From the NCBI GenBank assembly GCA_035264765.1, contig DATFPQ010000114.1, positions 1 through 15,133 on the forward strand: a stretch of DNA of 15,133 bases, written 5' to 3'. Numbering within the stretch: the first letter of the stretch is position 1; every line of letters starts with the position of its first letter. The DNA is from DATFPQ01 sp035264765. Its GTDB lineage: Bacteria > Actinomycetota > Actinomycetes > Actinomycetales > Angustibacteraceae. A program made the translations under genes and the position numbers. Shown here piece by piece: positions 1 through 6,816 of this stretch. The notes under the pieces are model-generated. The model ran no database searches. It was not told where the DNA came from and worked only from the letters and a program-made list of their open reading frames with translations.

Positions 1-1
1 C

Positions 2-907
2 GAGGGCGTTCTGAACGTCGTGCACGGCGACAAGGTGGCGGTCGACCGGCTGCTCGAGCACCCGGACGTGGCCGCCATCTCCTTCGTCGGGTCCACGCCG
101 ATCGCGCGGTACGTGTACGAGACCGGCACGCGCAACGGCAAGCGGGTGCAGGCGCTGGGCGGCGCGAAGAACCACATGGTGGTGCTGCCGGACGCCGACC
201 TCGACCTGGCCGCGGACGCCGCGGTCAACGCCGGCTTCGGCTCGGCGGGGGAGCGGTGCATGGCCATCTCGGCGCTGGTCGCGGTCGAGCCGGTGGCCGA
301 CGAGCTGGTCGCGAAGATCGGCGAGCGGATGGCCACGCTGCGCACCGGCGACGGCCGCCGCGGCTGCGACATGGGCCCGCTGGTCACCCGCCAGCACCGG
401 GACAAGGTGGCGTCGTACGTGGAGGCGGGCGTCGAGGCCGGCGCCGAGCTGGTCGTGGACGGCCGTGAGCAGCAGTTCGACGGCGCCGAGGACGGCTTCT
501 GGCTCGGCCCGACGCTCTTCGACAAGGTCACGCCGTCGATGAGCATCTACACCGACGAGATCTTCGGTCCGGTGCTGTCGGTCGTGCGGGTGGACTCCTA
601 CGACGCCGCCCTCGACCTGGTGAACTCGAACCCCTACGGCAACGGAACCGCCATCTTCACCAACGACGGCGGGGCGGCGCGCCGCTACCAGAACGAGGTG
701 CAGGTCGGCATGATCGGCGTCAACGTGCCGATCCCGGTGCCGATGGCGTACTACTCCTTCGGTGGCTGGAAGTCTTCCCTGTTCGGTGACACGCACGCCC
801 ACGGCACCGAGGGAGTACATTTCTTTACGCGAGGCAAGGTGGTGACCTCGCGCTGGCTCGACCCCAGCCACGGCGGCCTGAACCTGGGCTTTCCGCAGAA
901 CACCTGA
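2..907 (+). CDS. mmsA: Methylmalonate-semialdehyde dehydrogenase (CoA-acylating), 3' part
   Basis: This is the C-terminal 301 residues of an aldehyde dehydrogenase. The frame is open to the window edge, so the start and roughly 200 residues of a usual ~500-residue protein are missing. The catalytic cysteine lies in GERCMAI (Cys at bases 257-259). Where ordinary aldehyde dehydrogenases have ELGG with the general-base glutamate, this protein reads ALGGAKNHMVVLPDAD, the signature of the MmsA (ALDH6) branch. Family members oxidise malonate semialdehyde or methylmalonate semialdehyde with NAD+ and CoA, giving acetyl-CoA or propionyl-CoA, in valine, inositol or beta-alanine breakdown. The gene is followed in the same direction by a ureohydrolase gene, but a 107-base gap with hairpins and a promoter-like element suggests a separate transcript. 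The family call is firm; which substrate it uses here is not visible. Confidence 0.9.
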   Translation, partial: EGVLNVVHGDKVAVDRLLEHPDVAAISFVGSTPIARYVYETGTRNGKRVQALGGAKNHMVVLPDADLDLAADAAVNAGFGSAGERCMAISALVAVEPVADELVAKIGERMATLRTGDGRRGCDMGPLVTRQHRDKVASYVEAGVEAGAELVVDGREQQFDGAEDGFWLGPTLFDKVTPSMSIYTDEIFGPVLSVVRVDSYDAALDLVNSNPYGNGTAIFTNDGGAARRYQNEVQVGMIGVNVPIPVPMAYYSFGGWKSSLFGDTHAHGTEGVHFFTRGKVVTSRWLDPSHGGLNLGFPQNT

Positions 908-944
908 GCCTCCGCCGGCCGGGACATCCCCAGCCCCGGGAGGA

Positions 945-985
945 CGCGTCCTCTTCCCCTCCCGCTGCCTGGGGAGGAGGACGCG
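945..985 (+). terminator. Possible hairpin terminator of the mmsA transcript
   Basis: Bases 945-959 and 971-985 are complementary over 15 pairs; the only imperfection is a G-U wobble at 954/976. The loop is 11 bases. The stem starts 37 bases after the mmsA stop codon. No T-run follows, which is common for actinobacterial terminators. The left arm is also half of a perfect 14-base palindrome (GAGGACGCGTCCTC, 940-953), and the right arm overlaps the next hairpin (979-998), so the three structures exclude each other. The pairing is seen directly; a terminator role is inferred. Confidence 0.45.
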
Positions 986-998
986 CTTATGCGCGTCC
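979..998. promoter_or_regulatory. Perfect 8-bp dyad in the -35/spacer region of the ureohydrolase promoter
   Basis: GGACGCGC (979-986) and its exact reverse complement GCGCGTCC (991-998) flank the loop TTAT. If the -10 is TAGGCT at 1002-1007, a 17-base spacer puts the -35 hexamer at 979-984, so the dyad covers the -35 and most of the spacer. That is a typical operator position. It could instead be an RNA hairpin of a transcript reading in from mmsA. No regulator gene is nearby to assign to it. Confidence 0.45.
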
Positions 999-1001
999 CC
1001 C

Positions 1002-1007
1002 TAGGCT
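1002..1007 (+). promoter_or_regulatory. Leaderless-type -10 element (TAGGCT) of the ureohydrolase gene
   Basis: TAGGCT fits the actinobacterial -10 consensus TANNNT and ends 7 bases before the ATG at 1015. A transcript from it would begin at or next to the start codon. No Shine-Dalgarno sequence is present in GCGCGACATG, which supports leaderless translation. There is no recognisable TTGACA-like -35. Confidence 0.5.
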
Positions 1008-1014
1008 GCGCGAC

Positions 1015-2031
1015 ATGACCCGCTACGGCGCCCAGTACGGGCCGGACATCACGTTCCTCGGCGTCGAGCGGTGCGACCTCGACGACCCCGCGTCGTACGA
1101 AGGTGCCGACGTGGTCGTCGTGGGCGCGCCGTTCGACGGGGGGACCTCGCACCGGCCCGGCACGCGGTTCGGCCCGCACGCGATCCGCAGTACCGACTAC
1201 CTCGGCCACGACGGGTCCCGGCCGAGCCTGGCGCTGCGCACCGACGGCCTGCGCGACCTGCAGGTCCTCGATGCGGGTGACGTCGAGATGTACTCGGGCG
1301 ACATCGAGACGGCGCTGCCGGCGCTCGAGGCGGCTGTGGAGAACGTGGCCCGCGCCGGAGCGATCCCCGTGGTCCTCGGCGGCGACCACTCGATCGCCTT
1401 CCCGGACGCCAAGGGCGTGGCGAACGTCCTCGGGCACGGGCGGGTGTCGATGATCCACTTCGACGCCCACGCCGACACCGGCAACATCGAGTTCGGGTCG
1501 CTGTGGGGGCACGGCCAGCCGATGCGCCGGCTGATCGAGTCCGGCGCCCTGCGCGGCGACCGGTTCCTGCAGGTGGGCCTTCGCGGCTACTGGCCGCCGC
1601 CGGAGACGCTGGACTGGATGGCCGGGCACGCGATGCGGTCCTACGAGATGACCGAGATCGGGCACCGCGGCCTGGACGCCTGCCTGACCGAGGCGTTCGG
1701 CATCGCCATGGACGAGTGCGACGGCGTGTTCCTGTCCGTCGACATCGACGTCTGCGACCCCGGCCATGCCCCTGGCACCGGGACCCCCGAACCGGGCGGC
1801 CTGTCCGCCCGCCAGCTCCTGGACGCGGTGCGGCGCGTGTGCCTGGAGGTGCCGGTGGTCGGCCTCGACGTCGTCGAGGTCAGTCCGCCGTACGACCACG
1901 CCGACATCACCGCCGCACTGGCCAACCGGGTGGTGCTCGAGGCTCTCAGCGCGATCGCCCGCCGCCGCCAGGACGCTCGCGACGGCACGCGGTGGGACCC
2001 CGCGAGGCCGCTGCTGGAGGGCCGCGCCTGA
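1015..2031 (+). CDS. Agmatinase/guanidinobutyrase-family ureohydrolase
   Basis: This 338-residue protein belongs to the arginase/agmatinase family of binuclear manganese enzymes, which hydrolyse a guanidino group to urea and an amine. All six metal ligands of the family are present: His125 in GGDHS, Asp150/His152/Asp154 in HFDAHAD, and Asp243/Asp245 in SVDIDVCDPGHAPGTGTPEPGG. The active-site helix region WGHGQPMRRLIESG (164-177) is of agmatinase type rather than arginase type. Agmatine (to putrescine), 4-guanidinobutyrate (to GABA) and 3-guanidinopropionate (to beta-alanine) are all possible substrates. Nearby gabT and gabD favour guanidinobutyrate, giving GABA, but sequence alone does not decide. 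The ATG at 1015 has no Shine-Dalgarno sequence and follows a -10 element by 7 bases. The gene ends convergently with an aminotransferase gene. Confidence 0.88.
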   Translation: MTRYGAQYGPDITFLGVERCDLDDPASYEGADVVVVGAPFDGGTSHRPGTRFGPHAIRSTDYLGHDGSRPSLALRTDGLRDLQVLDAGDVEMYSGDIETALPALEAAVENVARAGAIPVVLGGDHSIAFPDAKGVANVLGHGRVSMIHFDAHADTGNIEFGSLWGHGQPMRRLIESGALRGDRFLQVGLRGYWPPPETLDWMAGHAMRSYEMTEIGHRGLDACLTEAFGIAMDECDGVFLSVDIDVCDPGHAPGTGTPEPGGLSARQLLDAVRRVCLEVPVVGLDVVEVSPPYDHADITAALANRVVLEALSAIARRRQDARDGTRWDPARPLLEGRA

Positions 2032-2068
2032 CATCGCCTCACATCCCGTCCCCGGCGACAACCACCCG

Positions 2069-2170
2069 TTACTCACGAGCGGCGCCATTGCTCATCAGCA
2101 ACGCCGTTGGGAGCGGCCGATCGGCCGATTCGCGGCGCTGCTCATGAGTATCGGCGCTGCTCGTGAGCAA
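2069..2170. repeat. Symmetric array of four 19-base units between convergent genes
   Basis: The space between two convergent genes holds two adjacent 19-base units in minus orientation (2069-2087, 2088-2106) and two adjacent units in plus orientation (2133-2151, 2152-2170). Read in plus orientation they are TGGCGCCGCTCGTGAGTAA, CGGCGTTGCTGATGAGCAA, CGGCGCTGCTCATGAGTAT and CGGCGCTGCTCGTGAGCAA. The 26-base centre contains the perfect palindrome CGGCCGATCGGCCG (2114-2127), whose centre is within one base of the array's own centre. The array could fold into a long hairpin and end transcription from both sides, act as a protein-binding array, or be a dispersed extragenic repeat. The repeats are seen directly; the role is unknown. 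Confidence 0.75.
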
Positions 2171-2189
2171 ACGAGCCGGCGAGCGTCGA

Positions 2190-3572
2190 CTACGCGAACA
2201 GCTCCGTGGCGCACTCCGCGAAGGCGTCGGTGTGCCGGTCGACGTCGGACTCGGTGGTGGCCGGGCTCATCAGCGCCATGTTGTGGAACGGCGTCAGCAG
2301 CAGGCCGCGGTTCAGCGCGTGCAGGTTCAGGTACTGCTGCAGCGCGAAGTCGTCGGCCGCGGCCGCCTCGGCCCCGTCCCGCGGCGGCGTAGGGGAGAAC
2401 GCGTACTCGGCCCGGCAGCCCAGCCGGGTGACGTGCCAGGGGGCGCCGGTGGCATCGAGAACGCCCTGGACGCCGGCGGTCCAGCGCTCGGCCAGCGCGG
2501 TCATCCGAGCGAAGGCCTCGTCGGTGAGCACCTCGGTCAGCGTGGTGGCGACCGCGGCGAGGGACAGCGCGTTGCCGGCCAGGGTGCCGCCGATCCCGCC
2601 GACGTCGATGTCCTCGAGCTCCACGCTGCGCCGCACGCGGTCGGCGAGCTGCTCGCTCATCCCGAAGGCGCCGGCCGGGATGCCACCGCCGATCGTCTTG
2701 CCGACCACCACGGCGTCCGGCTCCAGGCCCCAGGCACCGGTGCACCCGCCCGGCCCCGCGCAGAGCGTGTGCGTCTCGTCCAACACGAGCACGGTGCCGT
2801 GCTGCCGGGTGAGCCGCCGGAGCGCGTCGAGGTAGCCGTCCTCGGGCAGCACGATGCCGATGTTGGTCATCACCGGTTCCAGCAGGGCGCAGGCCACGTC
2901 GCCGGTGGCGAGCGCCGCCTCGAGCGCCGGCACGTCGTTGAAGGGGACCACGACGGTGGTCTCGGACGGTGGGATCGGCGGGCCGATGTTGCCGCGGCGG
3001 GGCACCACGGCGCCGGTATCGTCGAGCGTCGCGAAGGTCTCGTCGACCGTGCCGTGGTAGCACCAGTCGACGACGAGCATCTGGCGGCGGCCCGTGACGT
3101 GCCGCGCGTACCGGATCAGGTGCCGGTTGGCGTCCGTCGCCGACAGGGTGAACTGCCAGCTCGGCACGCCGAACCGGCGGGTCAGCTCCTCGGCGGCCAC
3201 GGCACCGTCGGCGGTCGGGAGCATCGCCGTGATGCCACGGCCCACCTGGTCGCGCACCCGGCGCACCGTGGGCTCAGGGGAGTGACCGCACATGGCACCG
3301 GTGTCGCCCAGGCACAGGTCGACGTGGTCGATCCCGTCGGCGCAGGTGAAGTGCGCCCCCTCCGCGCGGTCGACGTACACGGGGAAGGGCCCGGGCCACT
3401 TGGCCATCCACGACATCGGGACGCCGCCGAGCAGGTGCTCGGCCGCTTGCTCGTGCAGGGCTCGTGACGCCGGACGCTCGGCCACGAACCGTTCCACCTC
3501 GCGGGCGTGCAGCCGCTCCAGCCGGGCCGGGTCCACTCCAGTGCCTGCGTGGGCCGCGGCGCTCGTCGTCAT
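2190..3572 (-). CDS. Class III (PLP) aminotransferase, glutamate-1-semialdehyde aminomutase-like, substrate unknown
   Basis: This 460-residue fold type I PLP enzyme has a substrate-entry region around GDTGAMCGHSPEPTVRRV (89-106), CYHGTVDE (171-178), the cofactor-nitrogen aspartate Asp265 in VLDETHT, and the Schiff-base lysine Lys292 in VVGKTIGGGIPAGAFGMS. Closest in style to the glutamate-1-semialdehyde aminomutase branch usually labelled 'aspartate aminotransferase family protein'. The phosphate-binding SG-S/T-E-A motif is replaced by SATDAN (144-149), so the enzyme belongs to a side group. The ATG at 3572 is chosen because GAGG overlapping the gabT stop lies 8 bases upstream of it; a GTG at 3581 would add three residues but has no ribosome site. 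The start is 10 bases after the gabT stop, so it is very likely the second gene of a gabT operon. It may act on putrescine, beta-alanine or another amine; this is inference from neighbours. Confidence 0.82.
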   Translation of the reverse strand: MTTSAAAHAGTGVDPARLERLHAREVERFVAERPASRALHEQAAEHLLGGVPMSWMAKWPGPFPVYVDRAEGAHFTCADGIDHVDLCLGDTGAMCGHSPEPTVRRVRDQVGRGITAMLPTADGAVAAEELTRRFGVPSWQFTLSATDANRHLIRYARHVTGRRQMLVVDWCYHGTVDETFATLDDTGAVVPRRGNIGPPIPPSETTVVVPFNDVPALEAALATGDVACALLEPVMTNIGIVLPEDGYLDALRRLTRQHGTVLVLDETHTLCAGPGGCTGAWGLEPDAVVVGKTIGGGIPAGAFGMSEQLADRVRRSVELEDIDVGGIGGTLAGNALSLAAVATTLTEVLTDEAFARMTALAERWTAGVQGVLDATGAPWHVTRLGCRAEYAFSPTPPRDGAEAAAADDFALQQYLNLHALNRGLLLTPFHNMALMSPATTESDVDRHTDAFAECATELFA

Positions 3573-3582
3573 CCGCTGCACC

Positions 3583-4920
3583 TCAGCGGGCCGCGACGGC
3601 GTCGGCGAGGACGTCCAGCGCCTCGGTCAGCAGATCCTCGCCCATGACCAGGGGAGGCAGCAGGCGCAGCACGTTGCTGAAGGTTCCGCAGGTCAGCGTC
3701 ACGACCCCCGCGGCGTGGCAGGCGGCGCTGATCCGCGCGGCCTCGGCGGCGTCCGGCTCCCTGGTGCCTGGGTGCACGAGCTCCACGGCGATCATCGCGC
3801 CACGGCCGCGGACGTCGCCGATCTGCGGGTGCTCGGCCGCCAGCGCGCACAGCCGGCTTGTCATCAGCTCGCCCAGAACCCGTGCCCGGCCCGGTAGGTC
3901 GTCGCGCGCCATCGTCTCCATCGCGCCGAGCGCGGCCGCGCAGGCCAGCGGGTTGCCGCCGTAGGTGCCACCGAGGCCGCCGGAGTGGACGGCGTCCATC
4001 AGCTCGGCCCGCCCGGTCACAGCGGACAGCGGCAGCCCGCCCGCGATGCCCTTCGCGGTGGTGATCAGGTCGGGGACCACGCCCTCGTGCTGGCAGGCGA
4101 ACATGGCGCCCGTGCGGCCGAAGCCGGTCTGGATCTCGTCCGCCACGAAGACCACCCCGTTCTCGCGGCACCACGTGGCGATCGCGGGGAGGAAGCCCTC
4201 GGCCGGGACGACGAAGCCGCCCTCGCCCTGGATCGGCTCGATCACCACGCAGGCGACCTGGTCGGCGCCCACCTGCTTCTCGATGACCGCGATGGCGCGC
4301 GCCGCGGCCTGGGCACCCGTGATCGGCGCCGGCTCGTGGAACGGATAGCTCATCGGCGCGCGGTAGACCTCGCCGGCGAATGGGCCGAAGCCGTGCTTGT
4401 AGGGCATCGACTTGGCGGTCATGGCCATCGTGAGGTTGGTGCGGCCATGGTAGGCGTGGTCGAACACCACGACGGCGTCGCGGCTGGTGGCCTTGCGGGC
4501 GATCTTGACGGCGTTCTCCACGGCCTCGGAACCGGAGTTGAACAGCGCGGACTTCTTGGCGTGGTCGCCAGGCGTGAGCCGGGCCAGCGCCTCGCACACC
4601 TGCACGTAGCCCTCGTACGGCGTGACCATGAAGCAGGTGTGGGTGAAGCGGCCGACCTGCTCGCTGACCCGGTCGACGACGAGCGGGTTGGCGTTGCCGA
4701 CGTTGACCACGGCGATGCCCGACCCCAGGTCGATCAGCGAGTTGCCGTCGACGTCGACGAGGACGCCGCCACCGGCCCGGTCGATGTAGACCGGCAGCGT
4801 GCTGCCGACACCCGCGGCCACCGCCGCTGTGCGGCGCGCGTGCAGCTCGCGCGAGCGCGGGCCGGGGATCTCGGTGACGAGGGAGCGGCGCTGTGGCAGA
4901 GCGGTGTCGAGGTCGGTCAT
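3583..4920 (-). CDS. gabT: 4-aminobutyrate (GABA) aminotransferase
   Basis: This 445-residue class III aminotransferase matches the actinobacterial GabT family over its full length. It moves the amino group of GABA to 2-oxoglutarate, giving succinate semialdehyde and glutamate. Landmarks are the phosphate-binding NSGSEAVENAVK (128-139), DHAYHGRTN (154-162), the cofactor aspartate in ADEIQTGFGRTG (260-271), the Schiff-base lysine Lys290 in TTAKGIAGGLPLSAVTG, and GGTYGGNPLACAAAL near 315-330. The product is the substrate of GabD, encoded divergently 430 bases away. Upstream of the ATG, TAGGGT lies 6 bases away, which could serve either as a -10 of a leaderless transcript or, as AGGGTG, as a weak ribosome site. 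The second aminotransferase gene follows almost directly. Confidence 0.93.
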   Translation of the reverse strand: MTDLDTALPQRRSLVTEIPGPRSRELHARRTAAVAAGVGSTLPVYIDRAGGGVLVDVDGNSLIDLGSGIAVVNVGNANPLVVDRVSEQVGRFTHTCFMVTPYEGYVQVCEALARLTPGDHAKKSALFNSGSEAVENAVKIARKATSRDAVVVFDHAYHGRTNLTMAMTAKSMPYKHGFGPFAGEVYRAPMSYPFHEPAPITGAQAAARAIAVIEKQVGADQVACVVIEPIQGEGGFVVPAEGFLPAIATWCRENGVVFVADEIQTGFGRTGAMFACQHEGVVPDLITTAKGIAGGLPLSAVTGRAELMDAVHSGGLGGTYGGNPLACAAALGAMETMARDDLPGRARVLGELMTSRLCALAAEHPQIGDVRGRGAMIAVELVHPGTREPDAAEAARISAACHAAGVVTLTCGTFSNVLRLLPPLVMGEDLLTEALDVLADAVAAR

Positions 4921-4926
4921 GGCGGC

Positions 4927-4932
4927 ACCCTA
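4927..4932 (-). promoter_or_regulatory. Leaderless-type -10 element (TAGGGT) of gabT
   Basis: Read on the minus strand, CTAGGGT ends 6 bases before the gabT ATG, the spacing expected when transcription starts at the initiation codon. The small dyad GTCA-G-TGAC (4933-4941) abuts it on the upstream side and could be a regulator half-site pair. The same bases could instead act as an AGGGTG ribosome site, so the leaderless reading is not certain. Confidence 0.4.
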
Positions 4933-5023
4933 GTCAGTGACACCGGCCACCAGGAGTCGCACTGTGCGGCCCGGTGCTCGCCCGCGCTGACACCGTGACG
5001 AGACGGCTGTCGGAGGGGTGGAC

Positions 5024-5029
5024 TAGCGT
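5024..5029 (+). promoter_or_regulatory. Candidate -10 element (TAGCGT) for the carrier protein-gabD transcript
   Basis: CTAGCGT matches TANNNT and sits in the 161-base divergent gap between gabT and the small carrier gene, 52 bases before the GTG start. It shares the CTAGNNT form with the elements before gabT and the ureohydrolase gene. No clear -35 is seen. The octamer TGACACCG occurs twice in this gap (4938-4945 and 4988-4995), a possible but weak regulator site. Confidence 0.35.
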
Positions 5030-5081
5030 CGGCCGGGCAAGGCAGCAGGCAGGGAACCGGCACCAGTGCGCAGGAGGAACC

Positions 5082-5303
5082 GTGGCGTCGACCGAGGTGG
5101 CCAGCGAGCTCGTGGCCAACGTGCTGGCCGTCGAGGTCGAGGTCGGCCAGCGCGTGGCCGAGGGCGACTCGCTGGTGCTGCTGGAGTCCATGAAGATGGA
5201 GATCCCGGTGCTCGCACCGCACGACGGAACCGTCGCCCAGGTCCGCACCGCGCCCGGCGACGTCGTCCAGGACGGCGACGTCATGGTGGTCGTCGAGACC
5301 TGA
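5082..5303 (+). CDS. Small biotin/lipoyl attachment (carrier) protein
   Basis: This 73-residue protein consists of a single biotinyl/lipoyl domain. The modified lysine is Lys38 in ESMKMEIPV; the MKM motif points to biotin, and the second half (APHDGTVAQV then GDVVQDGDVMVVVE) supplies the mirrored strands of the fold. Length and layout resemble the free-standing actinobacterial proteins such as M. tuberculosis TB7.3, whose partner enzyme is not well defined. The GTG at 5082 is preferred over longer in-frame starts because AGGAGG (5072-5077) lies directly upstream and the family begins there. The gene is 46 bases before gabD in the same direction, so the two are probably co-transcribed. No carboxylase subunit is encoded in the window. 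Confidence 0.85.
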   Translation: MASTEVASELVANVLAVEVEVGQRVAEGDSLVLLESMKMEIPVLAPHDGTVAQVRTAPGDVVQDGDVMVVVET

Positions 5304-5349
5304 GCCGAGCGGGAGACAAGGCCAACCGCTAGCCGCAGAAGGAGTTGCC

Positions 5350-6816
5350 GTGACCGACCAGGCGGACGAGCGTCGCGTCGTCAAGGCCGTGCCGACCGAG
5401 CTGTTCATCGGTGGAGCCTGGCGGGGGGCGTCCGGAGGAGGCCGGATCGACGTCATCGACCCTTCGACCGAGCAGACGCTGACCTCGGTCGCGGACGCCA
5501 CGGTGGAGGACGGCCGGGCGGCACTGGACGCAGCCGTCGCCGCACAGCGGGACTGGGGCCGGACCGCCCCCCGCGACCGAGGGGAGATCCTGCGCGCGGC
5601 CTTCGAGAAGGTCATGCAGCGCAAAGACGACCTGGCGCTGCTGATGACCCTGGAGATGGGCAAGCCGCTGTCGGAGTCGCTTGCGGAGATCGCCTACGGT
5701 GCAGAGTTCCTGCGCTGGTTCTCCGAGGAGGCGGTCCGCGTCACCGGCCGCTGGTCGACCGCGCCGAATGGCGCGACCCGGCTGATGACCATGAAGCAGC
5801 CGGTCGGGCCGTGCCTGATGATCACGCCGTGGAACTTCCCGCTCGCCATGGGTACGCGCAAGATCGGTCCCGCGGTCGCCGCGGGCTGCACGATGGTGGT
5901 CAAGCCCGCGTCCCAGACGCCGCTCACGATGTTGGCCTTGGCCGAGATCCTCACCGAGTGCGGGCTGCCCGACAGCGTCCTCAACGTGGTGACGACCAGC
6001 TCGACCGGCGAGGTGATGGAGCCGCTGATCCGCGACCCACGGCTGCGCAAGCTGACCTTCACCGGTTCCACGCCGGTCGGCCGCACGCTGGTCGAGCAGT
6101 CCGCACAGGGCCTGCTCCGGCTCTCGATGGAGCTCGGCGGCAACGCGCCCTTCCTGGTGTTCGGGGACGCCGACCTCGACCGGGCAGTGGACGGCGCGAT
6201 GCTGGCGAAGATGCGCAACATGGGGGAGGCCTGCACCTCCGCGAACCGTTTCCTGGTCCACGAGTCGGTGGCCGCGGAGTTCTCCGAGCGGCTCGCCGAG
6301 CGGATGGGCGCGCTGGTCGTCGGACGGGGCACCGAGAATGGCGTCGACGTGGGCCCGCTGGTTGACGAGAAGCAACGGAAGAAGGTCGGTGAGCTGGTGC
6401 AGGACGCCGTCGACCGAGGCGCTGGTGTCGTCACCGGCGGATCCTCAACCGGTGACAAGGGTTTCTTCTATCAGCCGACAGTGCTCGCCGACGTCCCGTC
6501 GCAGGCCCGCGTCTTTCACGAGGAGGTGTTCGGCCCGGTGGCGCCGGTCACCACCTTCCGCACCGACGAGGAGGCGCTGGCCCTGGCCAACGACACCGAG
6601 TACGGGTTGGTGGCGTACGCCTTCACGCGTGACCTGACCCGGGCCATCACCGTGTCCGAGGGCCTGGAGACCGGCATGGTCGGCATAAACCAGGGCATCG
6701 TGTCCAACCCGGCGGCCCCGTTCGGCGGGGTCAAGGCGAGCGGCTTCGGCCGCGAGGGCGGCGCGGAGGGCATCGAGGAGTACCTGGAGACGAAGTACGT
6801 CGGTCTGGCGCTGTGA
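5350..6816 (+). CDS. gabD: Succinate-semialdehyde dehydrogenase
   Basis: This 488-residue NAD(P)+-dependent aldehyde dehydrogenase has the full set of family residues: ITPWNFPLA (158-166), cofactor-binding Lys185 in VVKPASQTP, FTGSTPVG (237-244), general base Glu261 in MELGGNAP, nucleophile Cys295 in GEACTSANR, and EVFGPVAPV further on. It would oxidise the GabT product succinate semialdehyde to succinate for the TCA cycle. The sequence style (GGxW N-terminus, SMELGGNAPFLVF) is that of GabD rather than betaine aldehyde dehydrogenase. The GTG start at 5350 follows AAGGAG by 5 bases. The stop codon overlaps the dxr start (GTGA), so dxr is translationally coupled to it. A related semialdehyde substrate, such as aminobutyraldehyde, cannot be excluded. 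Confidence 0.9.
   Translation: MTDQADERRVVKAVPTELFIGGAWRGASGGGRIDVIDPSTEQTLTSVADATVEDGRAALDAAVAAQRDWGRTAPRDRGEILRAAFEKVMQRKDDLALLMTLEMGKPLSESLAEIAYGAEFLRWFSEEAVRVTGRWSTAPNGATRLMTMKQPVGPCLMITPWNFPLAMGTRKIGPAVAAGCTMVVKPASQTPLTMLALAEILTECGLPDSVLNVVTTSSTGEVMEPLIRDPRLRKLTFTGSTPVGRTLVEQSAQGLLRLSMELGGNAPFLVFGDADLDRAVDGAMLAKMRNMGEACTSANRFLVHESVAAEFSERLAERMGALVVGRGTENGVDVGPLVDEKQRKKVGELVQDAVDRGAGVVTGGSSTGDKGFFYQPTVLADVPSQARVFHEEVFGPVAPVTTFRTDEEALALANDTEYGLVAYAFTRDLTRAITVSEGLETGMVGINQGIVSNPAAPFGGVKASGFGREGGAEGIEEYLETKYVGLAL

Noticed and set aside
751..2088. A 445-codon minus-strand open frame across the ureohydrolase gene
   Set aside because: It is antisense to a gene with all catalytic residues, is low in complexity (His, Arg, Val, Gly) and resembles no family; long antisense frames are expected at this GC content.
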